This document shows positions 30,801 to 34,178 of a DNA stretch of 64,000 nucleotides, piece after piece (position 1 is the first letter of the stretch; every line of letters starts with the position of its first letter). The stretch covers positions 521,001 to 585,000 of the forward strand of contig JADJOT010000002.1 in NCBI GenBank assembly GCA_016713625.1, written 5' to 3'. The stretch is from Candidatus Accumulibacter affinis. GTDB lineage: Bacteria > Pseudomonadota > Gammaproteobacteria > Burkholderiales > Rhodocyclaceae. The position numbers were made by a program, and so were the translations under genes. The notes beneath the pieces were generated by a model. It was not told where the DNA came from. It worked only from the letters and a program-made list of their open reading frames with translations, and did no database searches.

Positions 30801-31371
30801 CCTGCGCAAAGACGAAAGTGTCTTCGTTGTCCGCTGCGCCGACCAGGTTTTCGATGCCGCGGAAAATCTGACCGTTGACGTCGCCAGAGTTCTCCGTGGC
30901 AATCGTCCATAGGGAATCGAGCAGGAAAGTCTGTTGCAGGGTGTCGCTGCCCTGGCCGCCATCGAGCGTGGCATCGATGCCGATCGCGCTTAGCAACTGG
31001 ATCGAATCGTTGCCACCAGCAGCGTCCACAGAGAGTCCCTTGACCCCCGAGAAGACTTGACTCGGACCGCCGTCGAGCGAGACACGAAGAGTAGCGCCCG
31101 TCTCGCTCTCCCCCGTCTGCTCGATGATGAAGGTGTTGGCGCCGGCGTCGCCCTGGATATTCAACAGGCCGGCCGTACTGAGCGAGAGGTCCGCAGATAA
31201 TAGCAGCCGCGGCTCAAGCGCCTCGAAGGTAAAGGCCGAACTCGTTGCAGACAAAGAGGAGGCGCGTGGCTTCGGCGACTTTTCAGCGCCGGATCGGCCA
31301 AAGGCGCGCTCCAAGAGGCTCCACAGGAAGGGGGAAGTCCGCTTTCCGCTAGCTATATGGCTCCTGATCAT
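9859..31371 (-). CDS. Giant LEPR-XLL filamentous adhesin-like RTX protein, intact 5' part
   Basis: One uninterrupted frame of about 7,170 codons. The start at 31371 (MIRSHIASGKR) is chosen because AGGAAAGGA lies 9 bases upstream; ATGs at 31407 and 31506 lack such a site. Order of domains: LEPR-XLL motif (residues 49-62); a filamentous region of about 5,000 residues made of beta-helix-like repeats (V.AGG.A.GG.AGIG.AVSVN.I...T.A.I), resembling LktA/filamentous haemagglutinin-type adhesins; a W..DGF.GQ repeat module in eight copies; a TGDAVRY module; Calx-beta-like domains; and RTX calcium-binding repeats running off the 3' end. The frame ends 13 bp after a one-base deletion at about 9872 and continues in the pieces at 5220-9871. 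The LEPR-XLL motif marks very large surface proteins of marine and environmental proteobacteria. Export is probably by a type I or related route; this is inference. Confidence 0.85.
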   Translation of the reverse strand: MIRSHIASGKRTSPFLWSLLERAFGRSGAEKSPKPRASSLSATSSAFTFEALEPRLLLSADLSLSTAGLLNIQGDAGANTFIIEQTGESETGATLRVSLDGGPSQVFSGVKGLSVDAAGGNDSIQLLSAIGIDATLDGGQGSDTLQQTFLLDSLWTIATENSGDVNGQIFRGIENLVGAADNEDTFVFAQGASLSGGVEGGAGGYDTVVLEGSYAHAGHEVVGPQSGIVTLDGSSVRYAGMEPIDYVGTIGILTFTGTSGDDTIVLSDIADVTLPGGVLQMQISGSGELTRFNDTVDEIVIKALGGSDAITVASLDSGFAGDLVVYGNSDGAGGSLLDLLADTDSDTLAFTGSVSTQGGAITAVADSITVAANQSLNTRKVDSGGVSTGNSGDIRLDARTIELNTGSSLLAQVDTGSTYLAGDIFLKAQAASIVRTLATPTPSTSITATGATIRGDFVSLQASSAERFGVFGFKKDASATVTLTDITIDAGAVDIDAGADTTLLPALASTMTGNPLLTITAVASGADTITRDSGSWVDEGFTIGQSITLLGTASNDGAYIIKSVTANTIEVSDGDVLVDELTTAAQPVSVSGESVMPDPETLIDLLTPFTGSAIVTLSTATAQVKVLGASSITALGRVAMNSSAESRATPFGAGLAIPKAFAIAAAWAQSTATAETSIDGTTVVTAGSLSMGADTDNTITVNATTLSRNTPVSLTFAGAKVDGVTKAFIGNDARVNAGDVSVAAAAITDVQTGAGVFNTGSSGVGLAVALSLIDTNTQAWVGGRVTSTGDVSVTADTDTVNHIVEADSRNLGNTGDLFTQVSNQYNQFARDTAQPFTSQGAVGPLNPLESFVNKMFPVVKSGKLNLSGAVSYASAENDVRAFIAPDAVVKADGGVEVKATMVDRTNTTAVNAATSDGVAIGGAVAILDNDNDVKAYIGENAEVQANGSVDVTATFLTPYPWEIDFTSGEQIMDHIGQAVNGSLWNLLLTSYVQNGSAGTTAGLGGAVDVRLISNVAEAYIDKGARVNTDAAYGGADQSVTVYARNEVNGLHLVGEKVGFSYLDKLLTQKAAGSAIVSRVSDLGKKLRGPGLNITELEDPKGGIGGAVLFTDASHQAIARIEDGATVVADGDINVLADAQDRMISLTKAGGSAQKIGVFGAGGIVLQSTSAIAYVENRASIDAGADLTVLATNDPRVYTIVGGQAKGAPTGIGVAVAYNEIEATTRAFIGNGAALSGNPTLTFKDVTMDGNPTLTFQNVTLAGTGTLTFTDNALQADKRDTITRSAGNWVSDGFAAGQFITIEGSPSSDGTYLVAEVTATTLRLAEGEALAQRVMTGGPALTFVNSGSADQIVRNDGSWLADGFAAGQQIKVESSATNDGIYTILSATDTTLTLSNADALTGGFAFGAQVATVGLTESTVRRELSGTPSLTFAANGALPDTITRSTGNWTTDGFAAGQIIRVDNAGAQEGLFKIASINAAGDTLTLIPTDQVVAGTASAARVATVDVYAADTITRASGNWESDGFVRGQSITVTNAGANNGTYVIDTVSSTTLTLSPQDRLTDAAPTSGVTLRSGDTITRDNGSWLADGFKAGQTLTITGAGANNGSFVIEKVSKGTLTLAPLAALTDGTATNTTVTTDPLAATGVIRAGDDIDVQALASPQIYSFALAGSQSTQKDQAEATGGAATSGSPGAVADAAGNTGGGGVGISGSASVNTVDMTTTAKVDNVLSVTAQDLRIVANTATGTPRLSDSPTLTFATNGAAADTVTRSSGSWLAEGFRAGQALKVSGTTSNNGTWRIASVTETTLTLTAGAALVNETTDAGDNPETVAAAAMTGNPTLTFDAVPGSQDTITRSAGNWLADGFRPGMKINVTGTQNNNGEFTVADVTATELTLNGNLFQETLTDEANVANAVVTASSDGVKTRIIAVAGAATISTQQGSGAGIAGTFTMNTVDADTDAYVRSATVYASGSVVISASTPADIHSVGASVSVSTGTGKLNLAGQVSLNRIVSETLAYIENATVRGPAAGGSAPSVSIKALDDAYILGIAGSVAYGGKGGVGASVAINTIGNTTEAFTRNADVAASSLAIEADSTAQITAVTAAIGASSGRMAAAAAVSVNLVENNTAAFISGRKTSQGILASGSVTVDAVDDSGIFAIAGGIGAAPSGTVGIGVGVTYNQIDNDTTATIHDATVTSTAGSVRVSALSEPSIFSVAVGGAVANTAALAGSVSFNVIGSVSDANTTSASITGASTVVADGNVVVSAEGNAKIETISGSVAIGLSTAAIAAANSTIKTDDDVQAAIGAGATVVAKGNRGTTAVANGARSGSLTDAVQGVAVVAVSHDDFFSASIGGAGAGNAGVAGSATVTVLDETTRATIAENAQVNTGTLATSENANQGVRVLASDRTTLTGVAGALAVGGTAGVGVGADVSVVTKVTEATIASGAIVEAQRDVAVLATSSEDVLSIAVAGGGAGTVGLAGAADVSVFNITTRATVEGTKTVGATSYTGASVTAGGSVEVAAEERLEFDGVAGSLAIGGTVGIGGAASVPIVTKTTESTIGNGATVNALGNGAGITVNTGAFDVDFDTAYSSDPGQVKPVAVNNANATDSSLTRERNSVADTRTGFTGVAVTAVNQDDIGSYAIGVGGSGTVAIQISATVNVLTANTTATIADNARVNTATSGEGATQSVLVAAGNDFSRVAVAGGLSISGVVAVTPGADVAVVTTNAKASIGSNAVVQAQRDVEVLANSDVDILSIAISVAGSGTVSVAGAVSALVLNADTWASIGSGADVDAGGNVIVSSLARTDTDAVAGAIGIGIVGGGVGAGVGVVVINKDTRAWIGENADVNAKANGGDTTVYDGSLSDTGTFGTTSARGVVVNAVSSENVFAVAAAGAGGFIGGVAGAVTVEVIDSDTRAFIDAGARINTEATDANTAQDVRVAAVNDLRMLVVDGSIAGGVFGGIAGSVDVGIVRNDTSAYIAGSDVRARRDVTASALADRDIESYVVSAAGGAVGIGAAVAVYTLGGNFTGSYRFDADGDNVNDANESDDALAGTAGQSTTQFADAQADVSSVDSLLTGYGGSGGANSGEVDSNTAAAKTRLDAAGGTGADAAKANPAASEIIGSAAVPRGTVAFIGQDAGVNAGRHIDLDARERVDLKIIAGGAGVGGAGIGAGIAVLSTGNDVNTFIGQGATLRAGTVDAGGDINLDARLWSELSVLGVTAGLGGFAGIAGSVVVVTDTSNVNAYIEAGTSGDRARLLEANQVNLKAEKILGAKTSAIGAAAGVFAGVGAAVTVVNLSGNVRSAVGAHTVIGTVDDAAATAATVDGVTLTTNSAVRALPFDGVGPMAVGLGVSLLGSAAAGVVVVTLGGTTESQIGDDANIETSGTVALDTDSVLRADAEADGGAFGAFAVGAMFAKADLGGTTRSQVGTRAKVKAGSLKLEADHTSDASVDVVAAGGGAVSGRGAEAQVTVDPTVEAKILGSATINVVNDVEVLATLKRAEGNATAKSFGGGAVSVGVMGATVSSTPDVDASIAGGTTVTAGRHVVVRAEGKAEATGAPPLDTFTNADVNLNNDTIDFDYALSPGEIVTYENNGNTSIGGLGDGREYSVLRGTPVAGGTRLTLGASFAGSGVNNAYDTITFAVPHRLVTGDAVRYEGANNGSVTIGLANDNPTDNTNNPVNPYYVRRIDDYTIKLFTSAAEANPATATGLKAFTPGNVSSTNNTITTSGTAYVEGTAVTYRAPAPKTFSSLTVDVQVDGNNKIVTSDTTADGRDNPTPVYVDSLNRIYIATLDNNGNPIAGTGHGFQTGDAVRYNAVGGSAITGLTSGNTYYVIKINDFLMQLSDTLDGTNGNDPDIDGDIGVTPREIDGDISNTAAAVVHTLVKTSQLPIKAANATGGELQDGRTYYVRAPNPVSGTQTFSLSETPTGALLDLDTTGLDAAAGHRIGIEGVDISAAAGTHALRLDLQSMPASTTHKLLGAGGVPLASVSPAASDGLSSATVQGGSGGVGDFAFPTAKVTTTVNVNAHVAATRVDAGGDVSIVALSATNASASGDNRAGGLLQVGDVRAKAVHDANTAAYIGSAAVNGSASGTTFVVGGNLLLRATSGAVQDVTAIAKGGGGIGVARADTAAYVDYDTLATVGSGANLTVGRAFKAYTDATVNSRTNSEAFVIAVGAGADADDLDGSDWGGSVRIGTDGTPALSQVAIGGGAQIDADTVDIDAQVSSLFGRSRADAEAYSPILFGYAQAFADAEVQIDSKAAALIKDGTAATPTLVKGRNGVDVQARHGSLTVERVSDGLAVALIPPQGEQDIGDSDLNSTVDADTHVLVVAGPRNLNTAALAVSGLDNPAGFPNLALFGRADHAAVSESRGGDRTRTIAWDADVIINSGPSPELIIDAAGNVFKAVNASVRDDAPNASRMAGAVVDDDIIVNDIVNDDAGEVLFDAPTTGVISGSQSLFTMRDTYDTVTITNASTKDLVINRIDVIGAQPTYPLSSTSRPRIMLEAPAVNITFNLTRDVSPTAVTILNTGVSNIGLNGVINNPIGLTTITNTEGDIVNGSDIASFASDSNGYVVGSGLVRTNLLDVEATKGSIGVDKPAPTADSRIRVELIESTNRPEDLRAVAGGSIFLDLDGVVRQSTSDTAPTVAEINVSLVSAGNHADIRLAAGSLEQSSAPRDGVYVGSPQDSTNAPDGTFRVFYWDDPGSIPLRDPGAYGASPTAIETTFNFALIEAGTTVGAGNIVVNAADAALPTDSLSNVVNVLATTNVFGTGHIDADTNGYIDFTESLADLRVGQIRSRYNDVTLDAPNGAIVDAPALSPLSPPSGDVEADVIGVNLSLTAQLSIGTGSNFLETNLLDAGTGIAAIGALRASAGHSVFIEETGGDLSIDRVVAKGLDGIGQVTLVARDGSILDANTATEDDGDATSTRVRDVANVVGRTIDLDADDDLGDADDDLDIDSGVRTNADGSTTLFTGRVFAQAGRSVFLTESAREMNVLAVRAESGRIRLTVPDTNLADTENFELITLPLGGATARIDEGASPTTVPVAEISAALSVDLWVGDNVTTSATGRVVSGQSITIRGDTRRVLKTETVDDVNADADRGTQMNLRGTIGHVTSAGNTSKTFTQIFGHDQVDTFTFNETDLDANTTAFGSQNDSAALADDGEDRFIVNQLGSMGVNAAGIGDTLTLDGQADTDTYTVNTTGSQGVLRNYVINVLDTGARTDGVDTLSIYGIDGSTAAGQVDDIFLLRKTNAIPSETADTPAFVALLHGDLNQVRDGSGTISGRPQQVQRINYDINLNGRLEIYGKGGNDYFASDDNSTVTTLDGGSGDDTFQIGQLFGMQRKTPMVQDSDRFDTIATTRGYLSAGASAAIVAQGGSGNDVFTVYGNKAELRLEGDDGDDLFIVRAFALAQTNADGSIRTVGGVAMPLLTSEVSTQGQMNVRPGEGNDTVQYNINAPVSVDGGTGFDKVVVLGTEFADNFVITEDGVKGAGVNVRFENIEVLEVDGLESDDDFYVLSTPVGVVTRVIGGLGSDSFNVGGDVAEPIVMQDLAGASGAIGHLLSSSDSLYNRLPVEGIDLTVAQARLGAVVITESAGDTVVEEGLTSNPLAIDSYLVRLAVAPADGTTVYVTVSAARSQRDESLAPNNGDSVWLRDAQLPGFSRSVPVNGQPTTEPNRALVLAFNAGNWNIDQTVYVYGAQDGFAEGERTVTVSHLVDAVVVTPASTQAGLDAQEATRLLFDQAAVRNVEVRVIDDDAPGLIITQTNNETLVLEGSLAVQPAGGSFGIEDSYNLKLAQALTGTQTVTVQLVYDSAQVGLSVGGNAVTSVTFNKDNWQQGIDITVRATDDATREAFKRSFIEHRVVSGVAAYSGVVKQFAVQVHDNDTAGVIVSESNGSTNVVLDDPSTAANEAVTDSYAVRLTSAPTHDVVVQVNTDGQVNTSPATLTFTTANWWQAQTVTVTANPAYVPASSGLDTTTQKVFAPRTHLLSQLGGPLAIEGGTLGERALVSAIVLPTELNAGLLQIGVQPDERDQIDTLNLYDDSSPEDRTGTLSATQLAGFDMAPTLNFGGTNALGEPSTFAGGITFGNASTGRSTIEVLNLLMGEGNDSLTITGTLQAADEGTGGNRGPARHGTITLVHGGGNLAVTPGGSSLFGDRITVTGGGGVSSPLVIYGDTSQDGLWYSGATDEVTPRADNIVPGNKLFDQVGTADDQFRFPRANPFRQAGDDVIDASALFSTADVNTTTLGVAIYGGSGNDTIRGTGAGDHLAGGSGNDIIVGNAGLDLVYGDSGFNVDPITRTLVMVNAIGTANGDVGTLPASPSGPVRDGLVAGRDDIDGGTGDDVIFGDHGVVTQDVPRGRLYDDWAAARGRAAVFGYATGNATNSQFAFSASDKLLTTGFIQSLRSAEVANGDDDTIAGNAGRDRIFGGNGSDLIAGGAGSDLVFGDHGLVDYLGPDYDGVTETGLAGLVTLDRLESVDTTAALGKGDQISDEVGDDIIIGGQGDDLIDAGAGQNIVFGDHGRILGVDTGFNTPVGDPVAGKTDDDYQVQVLGLVTSIDWGTVNDAANEFGNGNDSITTGRGRDMVFGGGGNDAINTFASSLGTVALDGNNIVFGDHGLVDYLAEERAAALPGTPRRDTARTNDIDRVWSLATGMGGADRIDTGNANEIVFGGMAGDIVNAGHGKNIVFGDSGQVTAANADDPLTQWSVHQFTIGTIVSTAFADGGIDTLRSGDHDDILLGGRDGDTLDSGRGDNVVFGDQGRVLTFVNGQGGTADTFNAVVGTPTRPAGDQPLTYLLVTTQIDTGNADGADIITTGIGRDLIFGGGDTDTLHAFASTSLGAMAAGTAAQDSNNIVFGDHGLIDYVSEELRLGGAGNPGLETFALTNSAANANGNPVRTADIDLIASLEGNVVVAGQAVKATAIGGNDLITTGNLNDIVLGGAGADRIVSGDGSNIVLGDNARLVAAPGDSANPVFAVHEFTLCKIDTIGFDDADGGADIVTGGSGNDVLFGGGGNDVIYAGTGDDLVFGDQGRIECKNNKPYDPEISLRPICWECFPTLGFLLFEATNVDKTTGAGNDVVFGEDGSDVIMGQQGEDVIYGGRGDDILIGGSNVDGGLDSHDRIDSGDGHDTIAGDNAAICYHPDAIDVRMRALDGTLLYGITPGGTTAC
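9872..12650 (-). repeat. RTX calcium-binding nonapeptide region
   Basis: Many GGxGxDxhx-type nonapeptides are encoded here (for example GGSGNDTIRGTGAGDHLAGG and GGQGDDLIDAGAGQNIVFGD). They alternate with spacers containing a repeated NIVFGDHGLVDYL or VFGDSGQV segment. The repeats continue through the downstream pieces to about 7,660. Such repeats fold on calcium outside the cell. Confidence 0.88.
13480..14640 (-). repeat. Calx-beta/cadherin-like domains in the giant protein
   Basis: Three related segments share a VxxTESxGxTVVxEG or VxDDDAPGLIITQ start and an NWxxxQTVxVxAxxD end (for example NWNIDQTVYVYGAQDG, NWQQGIDITVRATDD, NWWQAQTVTVTAN). This is the pattern of Calx-beta-like extracellular domains. 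They sit between the beta-helix region and the RTX repeats. Confidence 0.65.
19650..20640 (-). repeat. TGDAVRY-type repeat module
   Basis: Several divergent copies of a short module encode H.(F/L).TGDAVRY...G...I.GL..G..YYV..I.D..(I/M).L. Clear examples are HRLVTGDAVRYEG and HGFQTGDAVRYNA, with weaker ones LSPGEIVTYENNG and YVEGTAVTYRAP. It interrupts the beta-helix region. Confidence 0.6.
25667..27537 (-). repeat. Seven copies of a DTITR-W-DGF-GQ domain
   Basis: Seven copies of a module of about 60-75 residues with consensus DTITRs.G.W..DGF.aGQ.I.V.......NG.y.I..V...TLTL. Starts lie near 27,537, 27,330, 27,050, 26,840, 26,640, 26,085 and 25,825. A beta-helix segment (about 26,160-26,430) separates the fifth and sixth. 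A solitary eighth copy is at 29,633-29,793. Confidence 0.75.
29633..29793 (-). repeat. Isolated eighth copy of the DTITR-W-DGF-GQ domain
   Basis: Encodes DTITRDSGSWVDEGFTIGQ followed by SNDGAYIIKSV and ends VLVDE. It is clearly the same module as the cluster 2 kb away. Confidence 0.72.
31186..31227 (-). other. LEPR-XLL motif of the giant protein
   Basis: Encodes FEALEPRLLLSADL, residues 49-62 from the chosen start. This N-terminal signature is found on very large, repeat-rich proteins and may be a sorting or processing signal; its function is not known. Confidence 0.88.
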
Positions 31372-31503
31372 CCTGTTGGGTCCTTTCCTTGAGGCGAAGA
31401 AATTCATCCGATATTTCGTTAAACGGGCTGTTGACCGCACTCGAAACCAATGAGTTCCCCGATGCCCACGCAACACGGCTGTGTGTTCACTTTGCTGGCT
31501 GTC

Positions 31504-31557
31504 CACTAGGACTTTGCCCGCACTAGATGCACCGACTGAAGGATAGGAAATCCAACG
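31504..31557 (-). promoter_or_regulatory. Candidate regulatory region of the giant gene
   Basis: This stretch, 130-190 bp upstream of the chosen start, holds two CACTAG hexamers at 31504-31509 and 31521-31526 (17 bp apart, about 1.6 helical turns) and the 19-bp repeat copy 2 at 31539-31557 that also occurs at 4264-4282. No convincing sigma-70 hexamers were found. Spacing suggests regulator binding, but this is inference. Confidence 0.35.
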
Positions 31558-31644
31558 GCACCATCAAGAGTGTATTAGCCTCAATCAAGGGGTGTCAATG
31601 TCGAATGGTAAGCGTTCAGCGCACCCACCCCTGGGCGCACACAA

Positions 31645-31836
31645 TCACACTGGCTTTTTGAGCGGCAGGAGCTCGTCGATGCGGCTGTTCGGCCAGGAGA
31701 GGAGTTTCTCCAGGGTGTCGGTCAGCCAGGCCATGGGCTCGATGCCGTTCGCGCGCGCAGTTTCGAGCAGCGACTGAATCGCCGCGGCGTGTTGGCCTGC
31801 CGCCTCGGAACCGGCGAACAGCCAGTTTTTCTTCTT
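31645..31836 (-). pseudogene. IS66-family transposase C-terminal fragment
   Basis: The minus strand reads NWLFAGSEAAGQHAAAIQSLLETARANGIEPMAWLTDTLEKL...RIDELLPLKKPV then TGA at 31645-31647. This is the conserved C-terminus of IS66 TnpC transposases. Only about 62 codons remain; similarity stops at the arm of a palindrome at 31829, so the rest was lost in a rearrangement. Confidence 0.85.
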
Positions 31837-31860
31837 ATCGCAAGATTGCGATAAGAAGAA
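31829..31860. repeat. 32-bp palindrome at the IS66 junction
   Basis: TTCTTCTTATCGCAA (31829-31843) and its exact complement (31846-31860) are separated by GA. Read as 12-bp arms around an 8-bp centre it has the geometry of a tyrosine-recombinase crossover site. It lies 150 bp upstream of two tyrosine recombinase genes. Confidence 0.7.
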
Positions 31861-31967
31861 TTATCCTCGGTCAACGATTAGGCAAGCTTTGTTCGCTCCA
31901 TCTTCTGGAACCTAGATCCGGCGCGGCTCTTGCCACGCATCTGCGCTTCCGAAGTTGCCATAAAAAA

Positions 31968-32005
31968 GTGTCTCCTGTGGATCCCATCCCACACTACAGG
32001 AGCAC
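31968..32005 (+). promoter_or_regulatory. Hairpin covering the ribosome site of the recombinase gene
   Basis: CTCCTGT (31972-31978) pairs with ACAGGAG (31996-32002), extended by GTG/CAC with one bulge. The second arm is the Shine-Dalgarno AGGAG of the gene starting at 32009, so folding would hide it. Confidence 0.5.
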
Positions 32006-32008
32006 ATC

Positions 32009-32752
32009 ATGCTTACCGATAGAAGCCTGACGAGCCTTGCTCGCCGCGACTGGCTGGCTGACGGCCCGCTCGACAGCGTTGTTACGTCCTACATCGAGGC
32101 GCTACGCGATCAGCGCTATGCCGATCGAAGCATCCGCATTTATCTGGGCTGCCTGGCCCATTTCAATTACTGGAACTTGCCCATAGCGCTCTCGGATGCC
32201 GAGTTGGACGCTTTCTTGAACGCCTTTGATTGCGCTGACCCCGTCGGACAGCGCGACTGCGCCATGGCTCGCTGCTTACTCGATCTGGGGCTGCGCGGTC
32301 ACGAAGTGACCTACCTGACACTGGAATCGATCGATTGGCGCTGTGCGACGTTGACGATCAGTGGCACCAAGAGCAGACGCGTGCAGCAGTTACCTCTGCC
32401 GGTGGCTACCGGTGAGGCCCTCGCCCAGTACCTGCAGCAGAGACGACCGCAGACCACAAGCCGTATCCTGTTCGTGCGACACCGAGCCCCGTTCGACAGG
32501 CCGCTGGGTGTTCCAGCTGTTCGCAATTCGATGAACCGTGCCTTTGTCCGCTGCGGTTTGCGTGACCGGTACTGCAATACGCATGTGCTCCGGCGGACCA
32601 CGGCGACCCGTCTACAACGCTCGGGGGCCTCAGTCAAAGAGATCGCTGACCTCCTGCGCCACCAAAGCCTCGACACCGCAAGGACCTACGCCCGTATTGA
32701 TCTGGAACACTTGCGGGCCGCGGCCCTGCCATGGTCCGGGAGTCGGCCATGA
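32009..32752 (+). CDS. Tyrosine recombinase, shortened
   Basis: A 247-residue phage-integrase-type recombinase. The catalytic residues are visible: the first Arg in LLDLGLRGHEV, HVLRRTTAT (His..Arg), LLRHQS and the nucleophile in RTYARI. Related recombinases in tandem sets are usually 300-420 residues. Here the N-terminal SAM-like domain (SYIEALRDQRYADRSIRIYLGCLAHFNYW) jumps straight to LSDAELDAFLNAF, suggesting an in-frame internal deletion of over 100 residues. AGGAG lies 7 bases before the ATG. The stop overlaps the next start (ATGA). Activity is uncertain. Confidence 0.82.
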   Translation: MLTDRSLTSLARRDWLADGPLDSVVTSYIEALRDQRYADRSIRIYLGCLAHFNYWNLPIALSDAELDAFLNAFDCADPVGQRDCAMARCLLDLGLRGHEVTYLTLESIDWRCATLTISGTKSRRVQQLPLPVATGEALAQYLQQRRPQTTSRILFVRHRAPFDRPLGVPAVRNSMNRAFVRCGLRDRYCNTHVLRRTTATRLQRSGASVKEIADLLRHQSLDTARTYARIDLEHLRAAALPWSGSRP

Positions 32753-33414
32753 GCGCCCCCGTTTCCTGGATGTCGCGGGTCGAATCCTACCTATCGTATC
32801 GCCGTCGTCACGGATTCCAGCTCACGTTCGACGCCACACAGCTCCGATCATTTGCCCGGTTCGCTGACGAAATCGGCATGGATGCTCACCTGACGGTGGC
32901 GCTTGGTGTCGCCTGGGCACGAGCTTCTCAGCGCCCAAGTCCACTCACGTGGGCGCGCCGAGTCGAGGTCTTGCAGGGCTTCGCACGCTTTTGTCTGCGC
33001 GAGGATCCGGCGACGGAGATCCTGCCGCACAATCTCTTTGGCCCAGCAGGTCGGCGCCTCGTCCCGCACATCTATACCGAGGCCGAACTGAGCTCACTGC
33101 TTGAGGCAGCCAAGGAACTGGCACCGGCAAATGGGCTGCGGCCAGCTACTTGCCGGTGTGTCCTCGGGTTACTCGCCGCAACCGGGCTGCGCATCTCCGA
33201 AGCACTCGCGCTGACCACGACGGATGTCGATCTCGATGCTGGCGTCCTGCTGATTCGGGAAGCCAAATTCCATCGCCAGCGTTTGGTGCCGATGCATCCG
33301 AGCGTTACGGAGTCGCTGAGCGCGTATGCCCGATGCCGAAATCGGCTCGTGCCACGACCCACCTGCGCCCGGTTCTTCCTGCGCAAATGGAGACTTTCAT
33401 CCCCTGGACGCTGA
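32749..33414 (+). CDS. Tyrosine recombinase, 3'-truncated
   Basis: Starts MSAPVSWMSRVESYLSYRRRHGF. The N-terminal domain and first part of the catalytic domain are present (LLAATGLRISEALALTTTDVD with the first catalytic Arg). The protein stops at 221 residues, before the HxxR and Tyr motifs. Similarity ends at about 33,380 (RPTCARFFL), where a different gene begins, so the 3' third is missing. Overlapping tyrosine recombinase genes are typical of recombinase-in-trio (RIT) elements; only two of three would remain here. It is unlikely to be active. Confidence 0.8.
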   Translation: MSAPVSWMSRVESYLSYRRRHGFQLTFDATQLRSFARFADEIGMDAHLTVALGVAWARASQRPSPLTWARRVEVLQGFARFCLREDPATEILPHNLFGPAGRRLVPHIYTEAELSSLLEAAKELAPANGLRPATCRCVLGLLAATGLRISEALALTTTDVDLDAGVLLIREAKFHRQRLVPMHPSVTESLSAYARCRNRLVPRPTCARFFLRKWRLSSPGR

Positions 33415-33791
33415 TCAAGCGCGGGGTGAAGCGGCAGATCCTCACGCCTCTGGATGCGCCGGAAGAGTTTCGGGTCGAGGTTGGGGTAGAGCGGCGGAAA
33501 CGGGCAGCAGCGCAGCACACGCCTCTGATTCGGACGTTGGAACTGACCCACTACTGACAGCGGCTGCTGGACGAAGGCAAGTACCGGACGATCACCGAGA
33601 TCGCTGCCATCGAGGGGCTCGACCGCGGGCAGGCCAGTCGGATCGCGCGGCTGGCGCAATTGGCCCCCGAGATCGTAGAGATCGGTTTGTCGGGGCAGGA
33701 CGATGGACTGGTCTTGGAGACTCTGGTTCGGCGAGCGTTTCCTGCTGACTGGGAAGCGCAGCGAGTGAAGTTGCTCGTGTCGCCTTCGTGA
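33387..33791 (+). pseudogene. Hypothetical DNA-binding-like protein with internal TGA
   Basis: From ATG 33387 the frame reads METFIPWTLIKRGVKRQILTPLDAPEEF, runs to a TGA at 33555-33557, and continues in the same frame with QRLLDEGKYRTITEIAAIEGLDRGQASRIARLAQLAPEIVE to TGA at 33789-33791. The second half looks like a helix-turn-helix (TITEIAAIEGLDRGQASRIARL). The internal TGA stands where relatives would be expected to have Trp (HYWQRLLDEGK). Similar small proteins travel with site-specific recombinase and DUF2924 cassettes. The gene is broken or misread at one base. Confidence 0.65.
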
Positions 33792-34178
33792 CCGAATTCT
33801 GAACGCTGTGGTCAGAATGTCATGTGGAAATCGACTGTCTGCTGACGACCCAGACCTGCCTGATCCTTTTATCATGGTTTATGGCGGCTTCCTGATCCGC
33901 AAGCTGCCGGTCACGGGAATCTGACGTCGGCCCGATCCTCGGCTAAAGCTGCCGTCACAGCTTTGTCTGGCTACGGCTGTTAACCGCCAGAAACAAGACA
34001 TTAGGTGATCTGCACCTGCCAACGTCTGTTACAGCGGTTGCAGCCGCTCAACACTTGGCGCAGACCGCACAGTCTCGTACTCACTGCGGTCATCAAGCCA
34101 GCAGGAAGGGAGAACTGGTGTTGGTGGTACGCCGGCACCAAGCCTGTATACTTCGCTGAAGGCAAACACAGTGAGCAT
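33792..34178. other. Intergenic region before the defence-type gene
   Basis: 387 bp without a supported gene. The only candidate signal is TATACT at 34147-34152, about 27 bp before the next ATG and a near-match to a -10 box; no good -35 is at 16-18 bp. A plus-strand frame is open from 34005 into the next gene, but its N-terminus is not protein-like. Confidence 0.4.
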
